Assembly: GCA_964418755.1 (NCBI GenBank)
Contig: CAYQNS010000109.1
Coordinates: forward strand, 1 to 13,595
Direction of reading: 5' to 3'
Origin: 4572-123 sp964418755
GTDB lineage: Bacteria; Desulfobacterota; Desulfobacteria; Desulfobacterales; 4572-123
Length of the DNA: 13,595 bases
The notes under the pieces were generated by a model that did no database searches, was not told where the DNA came from, and saw only the letters and a program-made list of their open reading frames with translations. The translations under genes and the position numbers were made by a program. The stretch's first letter is position 1, and every line of letters starts with the position of its first letter. Below are positions 5,796 to 13,595 of the stretch, piece by piece.

Positions 5796-8700
5796 TTACA
5801 CCGCATCTCTTTCGTGGACAACCAGTTCCCGGTGTCTTTCCATATAAAACAGGATGGGCACGGTCATGCGTGAAAAAAGCAGTGAAGCTACCTCACCGGC
5901 CATGAGTGAGATGGCCAGTCCCTGAAAGATGGGGTCGAACAGAATCACCGAGGCCCCCACCACCACGGCGGCCGCCGTGAGCACCATGGGCCGGAATCGG
6001 ATCGCGCCGGCATCCACCACTGCCTGGTCCAGGGGGGCGCCCTCTTTCAGCCGCAGTTCGATGAAATCCACCAGGATAATGGAGTTGCGCACCACGATGC
6101 CGGCACCGGCGATAAAACCGATCATGGAGGTGGCCGTGAAAAAGGCCCCCATGAGCCAGTGGGTCGGTAAAATGCCGATCAGGGAAAAGGGAATGGCCGC
6201 CATGATCACCAGCGGGGTGGAAAAGGACTTGAACCACCCCACCACCATCACGAAAATCAAAACAAGGACCACGGCAAAGGCAATACCCAGGTCCCTGAAA
6301 ACCTCATAGGTAATATGCCATTCACCGTCCCATTTCATGGCATAGCGCCGATCACTTTCAGGCAGGCTGGCCGTATGCTGGACGATTTTATACCCTTCTG
6401 CCAGGGTGATATCGTCAATTTTCTTCTGCATCTCGAAAATCACATAGGCCGGGCTCTCCCGGGCCCCTGCCACATCGCCGGTGACATAGACCACCGGCAT
6501 GAGGTTTTTATGGTAAATACTGCGATCCGCCTGGGTTTTGATTGTTTTGACAAGGGCTGAAAGGGGCACAAGAGCGCCATCAGCCCCGCTGATTTTCAGG
6601 TTTTCCAGACGCTGAACCCCGGATCGGGCCGACAGGGGCAGCCGTAAAATAATGGGCACGTCCTCTTTTTCCCGGACTTGATGCAACAGCCCCACCTGGC
6701 GGCCGGACAGGGCCATCTCCAGTGTTTTGGCGATGCGGGCCACAGGAATATTGTGCAACGCCGCTTTTTCCCGATCCACGATCATGTCAAATCGGGGACG
6801 AGGGGCCTCCATATACCAATCCACATCCACCACGTCGGGGGTGGTTTCAAAAATGTGACGAATCTTTAGCGCCAGTTCACGCTGGCGCTCGTAATCAGGG
6901 CCGTAGACTTCCGCCACAAGGGTGGACAGCACCGGCGGTCCCGGCGGTACTTCGGCCACCTTGACCCGGGCGCCAAAGCGGTCGGCAATCATCTTAAGGG
7001 CCGGCCGCATCCGCTTGGCTATGGCATGGCTCTGGTCCCGGCGATGCCCCTTTTCCACCAGGTTTACCTGGATATCCGCCATATGGGGTCCCCTGCGAAG
7101 ATCGTAATGCCGCACCAGACCATTAAAGTTGAACGGACCGGCCGTGCCGGCATAAATCTGGTAATTGACCACCTCATTGACGGTTTGAATATAGTCGCCC
7201 ATGGCCATGGCACAGGCCGTGGTGTCTTCGAGTGTGGCGATCTCCGGCATATCGATGATCACCTGGAATTCACTCTTGTTGTCAAATGGCAGCATCTTGA
7301 TGCGCACCAGCCCCAGGCCCACCATGGCGCAGGCCGCCAGCAGCATCACCACCACGCTGAAAAGAAAGCTCCAGCGCCACACCGGGCGATGAATCAGCGG
7401 GGTCATGACCCTTCGATAGAGCCGGGTGCTGAAGCCCTCCCTTTCTTCCGATGCCCCCTTTCCCGAAGCTTTATGGCCCAGAAGCCGCATGGACGCCCAG
7501 GGGGTGACGACAAAGGCCACCAGCAGAGACCATACCATGGCGGCCGATGCCCCCACGGGTATGGGCCGCATATACGGCCCCATGAGGCCCCCCACAAACG
7601 CCATGGGCAATATGGCGGCAATCACCGCCATGGTGGCCAGGATGGTGGGGTTACCCACCTCGTTCACGGCTTCTATGGCCACCGTGGATCGGGGCCGGTG
7701 GCTGTTTTCCGGCATCCTGAAATGGCGGACCATATTTTCCACCACCACGATGGCATCATCCACCAGAATGCCGATGGAAAAAATAAGGGCAAACAGGGTA
7801 ATCCGGTTGAGGGTGTACCCGTAAAGGTAAAAGACCATCAGGGTCAGGGCCAGGGTCACGGGAATGGCCAGGGCCACGACACCGGATTCACGCCATCCCA
7901 GGACAATCCAGATCAACAGCGTCACCGATACAATGGCAATGAACATGTGCAACAAAAGCTCATCGGACTTTTCTTTGGATGTTTCCCCGTAATGGCGGGT
8001 AATGGTGGTCTGGATGTTGTCGGGAATGACACTTCCCCGGGCATCATCGATCCTGGCCAGCACCTCATGGGCCACGGTGATGGCATTGGCCCCTTTTCGC
8101 TTGGCCACCGTCAGGGTAACCGCAGACCGGATCCCTTTTAGTCTGTTTTCGCCGACGGTTTTGTTCTCGTGGTCTGCCGGTCCCGTGCCGAAAAACACAT
8201 ACTGATCCGGTTCCCCCGGCCCATCGGTCACTGTGGCCACGTCCCGCAGGTATACGGGCCGACTTTGCGAGAGCCCCACCACAATGGCTTCCACATCCCG
8301 GCGCGTCTTGAGAAATCCGCCGGTATGAACCTGCACCAGCCCTCCCGGTGAAGCATAAGACCCGGCATCCGCCTCCTGGTTGGCGGCACACAGCAACTGG
8401 GCCACCTGCTCTATGTCCAGGCCGTAAGCGGCCAGGCGCAGCGGGTCGAATCGGACATTCACCTGACGGGGCAGCCCCCCGATCAATGTGGTAATGGAAG
8501 CATCCGTAACCCGTTTGACAATATTTTCCACCTCTGCCGCGACCCGGCGCAGGGTAAAATGGTCCATGTCCGGGCCGTGGAACGTGATGGCCAGAATCGG
8601 CACATCGTCAATATAGCGCGGCTTGATCAGCGGCGGCGATGCCGCACAGGGAATCCGGTCCATATTGGCCATGAGTTTTGATTGCAGCCGGACAATGGAT

Positions 8701-9029
8701 TCTTCCTCATTCTGGCCCACATAAAACCGGACCACCGCCATGGACACGCCCGGACTTGAAGTGGAATAAACATATTCCACCCCGGGAATTTCCCAAAGCA
8801 ACTTTTCCATGGGGCTGGTGATGCGGGTTTCCACTTCCTGTGCACTGGCCCCGGGCATCCGGACAAAAATATCCACCATGGGCACAATAATCTGGGGTTC
8901 TTCTTCCCGGGGGAGGGCGATGACCGCAGCAAGCCCCAGCAGGATCGATGCAATGATGATCAGCGGGGTCAGCTTGGAATCAATAAACAGCCCTGCTATT
9001 TTGCCGGCAACACCTGTTTTGCCCTTCAT
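5796..9029 (-). CDS. RND family efflux transporter permease
   Basis: Inner-membrane proton-driven pump of 1077 aa, full length for AcrB-type RND proteins. TM1 is at about 20-40. The first periplasmic porter region follows with the conserved FVRMPGASAQEVE (55-67). TM2-6 occupy about 358-515, with the proton-relay motif SIGILVDDAIVVVEN (418-432; Asp424 and Asp425). TM7 is near 553-575, the second porter region is at about 580-905, and the last membrane segments are at about 911-1062. In TM10 the usual Lys-Asn is Arg981-Asn982 (VVRNSIILVDF). The ATG overlaps the stop of the upstream adaptor gene as ATGA (9026-9029), so the two are translationally coupled. It is the last gene of the tolC-MFP-RND operon. 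Substrate class cannot be fixed from sequence; the subgroup is HAE/AcrB-like rather than clearly CusA-like. Confidence 0.95.
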   Translation of the reverse strand: MKGKTGVAGKIAGLFIDSKLTPLIIIASILLGLAAVIALPREEEPQIIVPMVDIFVRMPGASAQEVETRITSPMEKLLWEIPGVEYVYSTSSPGVSMAVVRFYVGQNEEESIVRLQSKLMANMDRIPCAASPPLIKPRYIDDVPILAITFHGPDMDHFTLRRVAAEVENIVKRVTDASITTLIGGLPRQVNVRFDPLRLAAYGLDIEQVAQLLCAANQEADAGSYASPGGLVQVHTGGFLKTRRDVEAIVVGLSQSRPVYLRDVATVTDGPGEPDQYVFFGTGPADHENKTVGENRLKGIRSAVTLTVAKRKGANAITVAHEVLARIDDARGSVIPDNIQTTITRHYGETSKEKSDELLLHMFIAIVSVTLLIWIVLGWRESGVVALAIPVTLALTLMVFYLYGYTLNRITLFALIFSIGILVDDAIVVVENMVRHFRMPENSHRPRSTVAIEAVNEVGNPTILATMAVIAAILPMAFVGGLMGPYMRPIPVGASAAMVWSLLVAFVVTPWASMRLLGHKASGKGASEEREGFSTRLYRRVMTPLIHRPVWRWSFLFSVVVMLLAACAMVGLGLVRIKMLPFDNKSEFQVIIDMPEIATLEDTTACAMAMGDYIQTVNEVVNYQIYAGTAGPFNFNGLVRHYDLRRGPHMADIQVNLVEKGHRRDQSHAIAKRMRPALKMIADRFGARVKVAEVPPGPPVLSTLVAEVYGPDYERQRELALKIRHIFETTPDVVDVDWYMEAPRPRFDMIVDREKAALHNIPVARIAKTLEMALSGRQVGLLHQVREKEDVPIILRLPLSARSGVQRLENLKISGADGALVPLSALVKTIKTQADRSIYHKNLMPVVYVTGDVAGARESPAYVIFEMQKKIDDITLAEGYKIVQHTASLPESDRRYAMKWDGEWHITYEVFRDLGIAFAVVLVLIFVMVVGWFKSFSTPLVIMAAIPFSLIGILPTHWLMGAFFTATSMIGFIAGAGIVVRNSIILVDFIELRLKEGAPLDQAVVDAGAIRFRPMVLTAAAVVVGASVILFDPIFQGLAISLMAGEVASLLFSRMTVPILFYMERHRELVVHERDAV

Positions 9030-10186
9030 GAGACCGGCTCCACAGTTACGCCGTCATGCATTGCCGGCGGTGGATCCACCACAAATCGATCCCCGGTCCT
9101 GACGCCGGAGATGACCTCCACCCGGTCGTTGTCGGCTTCCCCGATGCGAATCAATCGAAATCGGGCCACCTGCTGATCGTCAACCTTGTAGACGCCGGTG
9201 AGCTGACCTTCCAGTATCACGGCCGAAGCGGGAATCAGCAGCCGGCCGGAGCTTTCCAGTTCAATGGCCACCCGGGCAAACAAGCCCGAACGCAGAGACG
9301 AGTTCTCCGGCAATTTCACCTTTACCAGAAACGATCGGCTCTTTTCATCGGCGGTGGGCACGATACGGCCGATGACACCTTTTATTTCAAGCTGCTTCAA
9401 CGCCGGAATTCTCACAGTGACGGCCATCCCCACACCGACGGCCTGGATATGGCTCTCCGGCAGTACCAGGTCCACACAATAGACACCGCTTTTTTCAAGG
9501 GTGACAAAAGGGGTTCCAGGTGATGCCAGATCGCCGACGCTGATCATTTTTGCCGTCACCCGGCCGTCGTAGGGTGCCAGTATCCGGGCATCTTTTTTGC
9601 TGATACCGGCACCGGTCAGGGCGGCCCGGGCCTGCTGCACCTGTTGCCCGGCGGCACCGACCATGGCATCGGCCTGGGCCAGGGCCGCTTCCGATTGCCG
9701 GTAGCGGCCCTCCACCTCTTCAAATTCCTGCTGGCTCACCGACTGTTCCAGGAGTAACTGCTGGTAGCGCTTATAGGTAGCGCGGGCCAGATCGGCACCG
9801 GCCCTGGCAGCATCCAGGGCGGATCGACTCGAGCGTTCGGCGTCACGGGCCTGGGCCAGGCGCGCTTTGGCCTGGCGCAATTGGGCCGACACCTGCTGTT
9901 CATCGATGACCACCAGCACATCGCCGGCTTTAACAAAATCTCCCTCTCGGACGTTCACCGCTGTCACACTGCCCATCAGCTTTCCGGAAAGAGTACTGGT
10001 GGTGCGGGCAACCACTGTCCCCACCGCATCATAAATGGCCGGTTGCCGGGTCACCTCGGCCGCTGCCACCGCGGCCCTGACAACCTTGGCACTGCCCGAT
10101 GCGCTGTGCCCCGGTTCGATTTTGTCACCGCAGGCCGTTAACAGAAAAAAAGATAAAAACAAAGGAATGATGTTTATAGCGATCAT
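9026..10186 (-). CDS. RND efflux periplasmic adaptor (MFP) lipoprotein
   Basis: Adaptor linking the RND pump to the outer-membrane channel, 386 aa from the chosen start. The N-terminus is hydrophobic and ends in the lipobox LTAC, giving lipidated Cys19. Lipoyl half 1 (GSVTAVNVREGDFVKAGDVL, about 72-91) and half 2 (ILAPYDGRVTAKMISVGDL, about 202-220) flank an Ala/Gln/Arg-rich coiled-coil hairpin of about 95 residues. A beta-barrel and a membrane-proximal domain follow. In-frame ATGs at 10198, 10219 and further up to 10351 would lengthen it. The longest overlaps the tolC-like gene and places over 50 residues before the lipobox. ATG at 10184-10186 has GGAG six nt upstream and is preferred, with 10198 a close alternative. 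The lack of Lys or Arg before the hydrophobic stretch is unusual for a lipoprotein signal. It is the middle gene of the operon. Confidence 0.9.
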   Translation of the reverse strand: MIAINIIPLFLSFFLLTACGDKIEPGHSASGSAKVVRAAVAAAEVTRQPAIYDAVGTVVARTTSTLSGKLMGSVTAVNVREGDFVKAGDVLVVIDEQQVSAQLRQAKARLAQARDAERSSRSALDAARAGADLARATYKRYQQLLLEQSVSQQEFEEVEGRYRQSEAALAQADAMVGAAGQQVQQARAALTGAGISKKDARILAPYDGRVTAKMISVGDLASPGTPFVTLEKSGVYCVDLVLPESHIQAVGVGMAVTVRIPALKQLEIKGVIGRIVPTADEKSRSFLVKVKLPENSSLRSGLFARVAIELESSGRLLIPASAVILEGQLTGVYKVDDQQVARFRLIRIGEADNDRVEVISGVRTGDRFVVDPPPAMHDGVTVEPVS

Positions 10187-10232
10187 GACATTCTCCATGG
10201 GTTTGGGCAAAAAGACCATTTCCGGACAGACA

Positions 10233-11636
10233 CTATCGAAAATCGGTATCAATGGTACCACTGGCCAGCGCCAGTCGAATTTTGGCCACCTTGTAATCAT
10301 GCAGGGCTTTGAAAAGACGGGACCGCACCTGTTGATCAACAACTTCGGCATCCAGCAGACCGACGATGGTCAACAGTCCGTTTTTATACCGGTTGCTGAC
10401 AATGCGCAGCCCCTCGTCGGCCTGTGCCACCGCAGATCTGGCCACCGCGATGCGCTGCCAGGCGCTTCGGGCTGTGAGAAATGCTTCCCGGGTCTGGACC
10501 CGAATCCCCTGTTCCAGACCTTTTTGCAGCTCTTTTACCCGCTGCTGGTCTGCTCTGGCCATTTTGGTTGTCGCCGACATCCGATGCCCGCTGTATAAAT
10601 TCAGGCGCAGGACGGCACCCAGCGTATAATTATCGGCCGAATCATTAAACTTTTCAGAATTGATCTCATAGGTCCCCATGAGATCCAAACGGGGCAGGTG
10701 GGCTGCCCGGGATTTTGCTATTTCTTTTGCGGCCATATCCGCCTGAATCGTCATCTGCTTGAGATCCGGTCGGTTGGCCAGGGCCTTTTCAATCCATTCT
10801 TCAATCATACCCGTTGTTTCGACACAGATTTTCAGAGGCGTTGTTGCATTGAACCGTTTGTCGATGGGCACGCCCATGGCGGCGTTCAGCCAGGCCCCGG
10901 CCACCCGTATCCGACTTTCCGCCTGAAGCAATTCCTGCTCCAGTTCGGCAATGCGAACTTCCCCGCGCAGCAGATCACTTTTAACCACAAACCCATTTTC
11001 AAAACGTGATTTTATAATCTTCAAATGGGCATTGGCAGTCTCAAGGGCCTGCTGAATCACCATCTGGTTTTTTTCAGCCAGCAGCACGCCTACATAGGCG
11101 ATAGCGGCTTTAGCAATGGTGTTCTGTCTTATTTTTTTAAGCCCGAGCACCGCGGCATCCTGGTTTTCCAGGCTTTGCTGCCATCCGAGCCAGGTCTGCT
11201 TCCCATCGTAGACGTTCCACATCAGGCCCATGGCCGATGAAAAATTATTCAGTGCATCCGGGTCATTCAATTTTTCCGGATCAAAATCGGCCGAAGTGAT
11301 CTCCGACTGGTTCAACCGGGTGCCAAAGGCCCACATGGGGTTGGTGGTACGGTTGAAGGTTTCGGTAAAAAAAACCTGGGGTAAAAATCCTGACCGCGCC
11401 CGGGTGACATTGGCCTTGGATGCCGCCACCTGAAAGCGCCCGGCCATGACTTCAAAATTCTGATCGGCAGCCATTTGAATGGCCCTGGCCATTGAAAGAT
11501 CTGGCGAGTCATCTGGTGAAAGGGATGTAGACAAAGCCGTAGATTGCGCGGCTGCCGGCCCTATGAGCCCCGGGATCACAGCAAGGCCGAGCAACAAAAC
11601 GGCCACATAAAATCCAATGTTTTTCGGATTGACCAT
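10233..11636 (-). CDS. TolC family outer-membrane efflux protein
   Basis: Outer-membrane channel of a tripartite pump, 467 aa. The signal peptide is residues 1-30, with likely cleavage after PAAA before QST. Two related outer-membrane efflux repeats follow, at about 48-240 and 275-460, rich in Ala, Gln and Arg helices. Typical features are LSMARAIQMAADQN near the start, RSGFLPQV, and in the second half RPDLKQM and RAAHLPRLDLMGTYE. ATG at 11634-11636 has a full AGGAGG (11644-11649) seven nt upstream. It is the first gene of the efflux operon, with about 46 nt to the adaptor gene and no terminator seen in between. No regulator gene lies next to it, so control must come from elsewhere. Confidence 0.93.
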   Translation of the reverse strand: MVNPKNIGFYVAVLLLGLAVIPGLIGPAAAQSTALSTSLSPDDSPDLSMARAIQMAADQNFEVMAGRFQVAASKANVTRARSGFLPQVFFTETFNRTTNPMWAFGTRLNQSEITSADFDPEKLNDPDALNNFSSAMGLMWNVYDGKQTWLGWQQSLENQDAAVLGLKKIRQNTIAKAAIAYVGVLLAEKNQMVIQQALETANAHLKIIKSRFENGFVVKSDLLRGEVRIAELEQELLQAESRIRVAGAWLNAAMGVPIDKRFNATTPLKICVETTGMIEEWIEKALANRPDLKQMTIQADMAAKEIAKSRAAHLPRLDLMGTYEINSEKFNDSADNYTLGAVLRLNLYSGHRMSATTKMARADQQRVKELQKGLEQGIRVQTREAFLTARSAWQRIAVARSAVAQADEGLRIVSNRYKNGLLTIVGLLDAEVVDQQVRSRLFKALHDYKVAKIRLALASGTIDTDFR

Positions 11637-11900
11637 GGGATCGCCTCCTGAGGCTGATTGCGTTTAGCTATTGCTCGAGCATCTTTGAAAGGGGTTGCCG
11701 TTCCGATGGGAACAAATATACCCAATTGAACCCAAAAGAGAAAGAACAATATTTTCATTTTCTTCACTAAATGGCATGGCCGTATATTCAATACTTTCTA
11801 ATGTTTCACCGGGAAGGAAGAACACACGTGGCGTATTTAACCGAGGTCAAAAAAATAAATCACTAATCAAGACGCGCCCCAAGCTTTCTATTTGACCTTG
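11637..11900. other. intergenic region upstream of the efflux operon
   Basis: 264 bp, AT-rich, holding the leader of the efflux operon and the end of the ALDH transcription unit. A 7-bp inverted repeat GGTCAAA (11845-11851) / TTTGACC (11891-11897) with a 39-nt gap is the only symmetric feature I see. No convincing -35/-10 pair was found for the operon. A 60-codon minus-strand ORF with a signal-like start (11758 down to 11576) overlaps the first tolC codons. Confidence 0.45.
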
Positions 11901-13319
11901 TTACGCAATTATGGCTTTCGTCTCAATGTATTCCAGCATGGCTTGATCTCCCCATTCCCGACCGTTGCCGGATTGTTTGTAGCCACCGAAAGGCGCGTCA
12001 AGATTAAAATAGCTACCCTGGATGTAACACTGTCCCGCCCGTATTCGTCTGGCGATTTTCAGTGCACCGGCTTTGTCCTTTGCATAAACTCCGGACGATA
12101 AACCGAATACCGTGTCGTTGGCCATTTCGATGGCGGCTTCGATATCGTCATAGACAATCATGCAGAGCACAGGGCCGAAAATTTCTTCCCTGGCGATAAC
12201 CATATCGTTGGATACATCCGCAAAAAGGGTAGGTTGTACGTAAGCGCCAGCACGCAGACCTGCCGGCATATCAATACCGCCGGTGACCAATCGTGCGCCT
12301 TCGGCGATGCCTTTTTTGATATAGTTGATCACTTTTTGTTTTTGTGAAATTGATGCCAACGGCCCCATGGTAACGCGACTGTCCTCCGGGTCACCCACGA
12401 TATTTTCTTCTGCGATTTTTCTGGCAATGTTGACGGCTTCTTCATAGCGGTTTCGGTGTACGAACATACGCGTGAGGGCATTGCAGGTTTGCCCTGTGTT
12501 CAGCATGACATCTTCAACACCATAGCGAACGGCGGGCGCCAAATCGGCGTCTTCGGTGATGATATACGGGGATTTACCACCCAATTCCTGGCAAACGCGT
12601 TTTACCGTCGGAGCGGCAGCTTTTGCTACCTTGATCCCCGAATATGTCGAGCCGGTAAAGGAGACCATGTCCACATCGGGGTGACTGCTCATGGCAGGAC
12701 CAATGACACGACCTGAGCCACTGACAAGGTTAAATACGCCTGCCGGCAGACCTGCGGCTGAAAAAATTTCCGCCATTATAAAATCCTGCAGCGGTGTTTG
12801 TTTTGCCGGTTTGGCGATGATGGTGCAGCCGGCTGCAAGGGCGGGCGCCACTTTGCCGATCAATTGATGCAGGGGATAGTTCCAGGGATTGATCAATGTG
12901 CAAACGCCGATGGGCTCTTTGCGCAATAATACGCGACCTTTTTCTTCAATTTCGTCCATCTGGGCGGCACGGTCCGCGTAGTAACGCATGGCCTCAATGG
13001 GGCCATCAACGTGTAACCCGGCGGTGAGGTGACGAGGGCACCCCATAGTGATGACGTGTGCGTCAATTAATTCATCGGCGCGGCGCTGCATTTCATCTGC
13101 CGCGGCATTCATGATCTGGGCGCGGTCTTGCGCATGCGTATGGGCCCAGCTGCTAAACGCTTGGCGCGCAGATGCGACGGCAGCGTTTACATCTTCTATA
13201 TTTCCACTTGGAACGCATGCGCAAAGACTTTCGGTGGCGGGATTAACCACCTCAATTATTTCAGTATTGCAAGATTTTACCCATTCGCCGTTGATATAAA
13301 GTTTGTCAAACTCTTTCAT
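11901..13319 (-). CDS. aldehyde dehydrogenase family protein
   Basis: Cytosolic NAD(P)-dependent oxidation of an aldehyde to the acid, 472 aa, the usual length for the family. Catalytic machinery is complete: oxyanion Asn147 in NPWNYP, coenzyme Lys170, FTGST (221-225), general base Glu245 in ELGGKSP, nucleophile Cys279 in NTGQTCNA, and EEIFGP (378-383). The site that is usually Glu in KPAEQTP, where it binds the adenosine ribose of NAD, is Lys173 (KPAKQTP). Coenzyme preference may therefore differ from ordinary NAD enzymes. ATG at 13317-13319 has AAGGAT as Shine-Dalgarno and a possible promoter just upstream. It stands alone, with 264 bp to the efflux operon. The substrate cannot be named from sequence. 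Confidence 0.93.
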   Translation of the reverse strand: MKEFDKLYINGEWVKSCNTEIIEVVNPATESLCACVPSGNIEDVNAAVASARQAFSSWAHTHAQDRAQIMNAAADEMQRRADELIDAHVITMGCPRHLTAGLHVDGPIEAMRYYADRAAQMDEIEEKGRVLLRKEPIGVCTLINPWNYPLHQLIGKVAPALAAGCTIIAKPAKQTPLQDFIMAEIFSAAGLPAGVFNLVSGSGRVIGPAMSSHPDVDMVSFTGSTYSGIKVAKAAAPTVKRVCQELGGKSPYIITEDADLAPAVRYGVEDVMLNTGQTCNALTRMFVHRNRYEEAVNIARKIAEENIVGDPEDSRVTMGPLASISQKQKVINYIKKGIAEGARLVTGGIDMPAGLRAGAYVQPTLFADVSNDMVIAREEIFGPVLCMIVYDDIEAAIEMANDTVFGLSSGVYAKDKAGALKIARRIRAGQCYIQGSYFNLDAPFGGYKQSGNGREWGDQAMLEYIETKAIIA

Positions 13320-13354
13320 GATTTATCCTTTTTTCGCTAAAGGCGGCAAAATGC

Positions 13355-13383
13355 ATCAGAAATCTTTAGTAAGTACTTTTCAA
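13355..13383 (-). promoter_or_regulatory. possible promoter of the aldehyde dehydrogenase gene
   Basis: On the minus strand TTGAAA (13378-13383) and TCTGAT (13355-13360) are separated by exactly 17 bp. The -35 matches five of six and the -10 four of six. The start would fall about 30 nt before the ATG at 13319. Motif matching only. Confidence 0.35.
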
Positions 13384-13447
13384 TGGCATATTCTCCCGGA
13401 TGGGTCTGAAATGGCCATCTCAAATACTTTTTACGAGAGCATCAAGC

Positions 13448-13588
13448 TTACTGACCCCGAACACCGCAAGCAGCCTCCTTTAAATCTTTTGAGATCATAA
13501 CCAAAGGATCGCACGGCATGGGCAAGTCCATCTCACTGTCTTCAAACGGCTTCGATGGTTGAAGACGGCTTGGATGCAATATTGTACG
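13448..13588 (-). pseudogene. possible C-terminal gene remnant upstream of ALDH
   Basis: An open minus-strand frame of 46 codons runs from just after a TGA at 13589-13591 to TAA at 13448-13450. It reads in part KPFEDSEMDLPMPCDPLV then MISKDLKEAACGVRGQ, which looks like protein and not like random translation. No Shine-Dalgarno-supported start is present, only an internal ATG at 13531. The TGA near the window edge argues against an intact upstream gene in this frame. I do not recognise the family. It may be a decayed gene end or chance. Confidence 0.2.
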
Positions 13589-13595
13589 TCACACT

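Noticed and set aside
7026..8141. Long plus-strand open frame (371 codons), rich in His, Gly and Gln
   Set aside because: It lies entirely antisense to the RND permease and has the low-complexity His/Gly/Gln composition typical of a shadow frame of GC-rich membrane-protein DNA. No ribosome site or family resemblance.
11845..11897. Inverted repeat GGTCAAA / TTTGACC as an operator or terminator
   Set aside because: Seven-bp arms with a 39-nt gap in AT-rich DNA are weak evidence. The minus-strand T-run falls before the second arm, not after it.
13303..13500. Plus-strand frame, with an internal ATG at 13351 behind AGGCGG
   Set aside because: It overlaps the ALDH start and its likely promoter, and the 49-residue product resembles nothing I know. 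Not enough support for a gene.
1..13595. CRISPR array, tRNA, rRNA, insertion sequence or phage genes
   Set aside because: No regularly spaced direct repeats, cloverleaf-like segments, transposase motifs or phage-like proteins were found on either strand.

Overview
The window looks like a bacterial chromosome segment from a Gram-negative, probably anaerobic organism of the Desulfobacterota (deltaproteobacterial) type. This is inferred from a hexaheme c-type cytochrome with a Sec signal, a tripartite RND/MFP/TolC envelope efflux operon, a DUF4197 protein, and a degenerate AGCTNTT heptamer repeat of the kind I associate with such genomes. No rRNA, tRNA, CRISPR array, phage module or intact insertion sequence is visible.

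Layout. (1) 1-139: possible end of a plus-strand gene running into an inverted pair of heptamer repeats. (2) 140-1765, minus: secreted hexaheme cytochrome c, a monoheme module fused by a Pro/Ala/Lys linker to a pentaheme module and a heme-free C-terminal domain. (3) 1933-2679, minus: secreted DUF4197 protein with a recognisable promoter. (4) 2725-3174: intergenic region with a perfect 10-bp dyad, a 20-codon upstream ORF and a strong intrinsic terminator placed only 24 nt before the next start codon. (5) 3175-4800, plus: YbiT-like ABC-F ATPase with a degenerate second Walker A. (6) 4797-5477, minus: spermidine-synthase-like/SAM-dependent methyltransferase-fold protein, convergent with and overlapping the ABC-F gene by four bases. 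(7) 5478-5795: intergenic, with a possible promoter and a 14-codon leader ORF. (8) 11636 down to 5796, minus: tolC-like, MFP lipoprotein and RND permease genes, a complete efflux operon with an ATGA overlap between the last two. (9) 11901-13319, minus: aldehyde dehydrogenase with an unusual lysine at the coenzyme-ribose position. (10) 13320-13595: ALDH promoter region and a possible gene remnant.

How the genes work together. The efflux operon is a self-contained envelope machine: outer-membrane channel, lipid-anchored periplasmic adaptor and inner-membrane proton-driven pump. The cytochrome would carry electrons in the periplasm. The ALDH, methyltransferase-fold and DUF4197 genes appear to be independent units.

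The most interesting element is the leader of the ABC-F gene. The order uORF, terminator, ABC-F start matches the layout of ribosome-mediated transcription attenuation known for antibiotic-responsive ABC-F genes of Firmicutes, and the uORF Shine-Dalgarno region can pair (9 of 10) with the 3' half of the terminator. A YbiT-type ABC-F gene in a Desulfobacterota-like genome controlled in this way would, to my knowledge, be undescribed. The organism assignment and the regulatory model are both inference.
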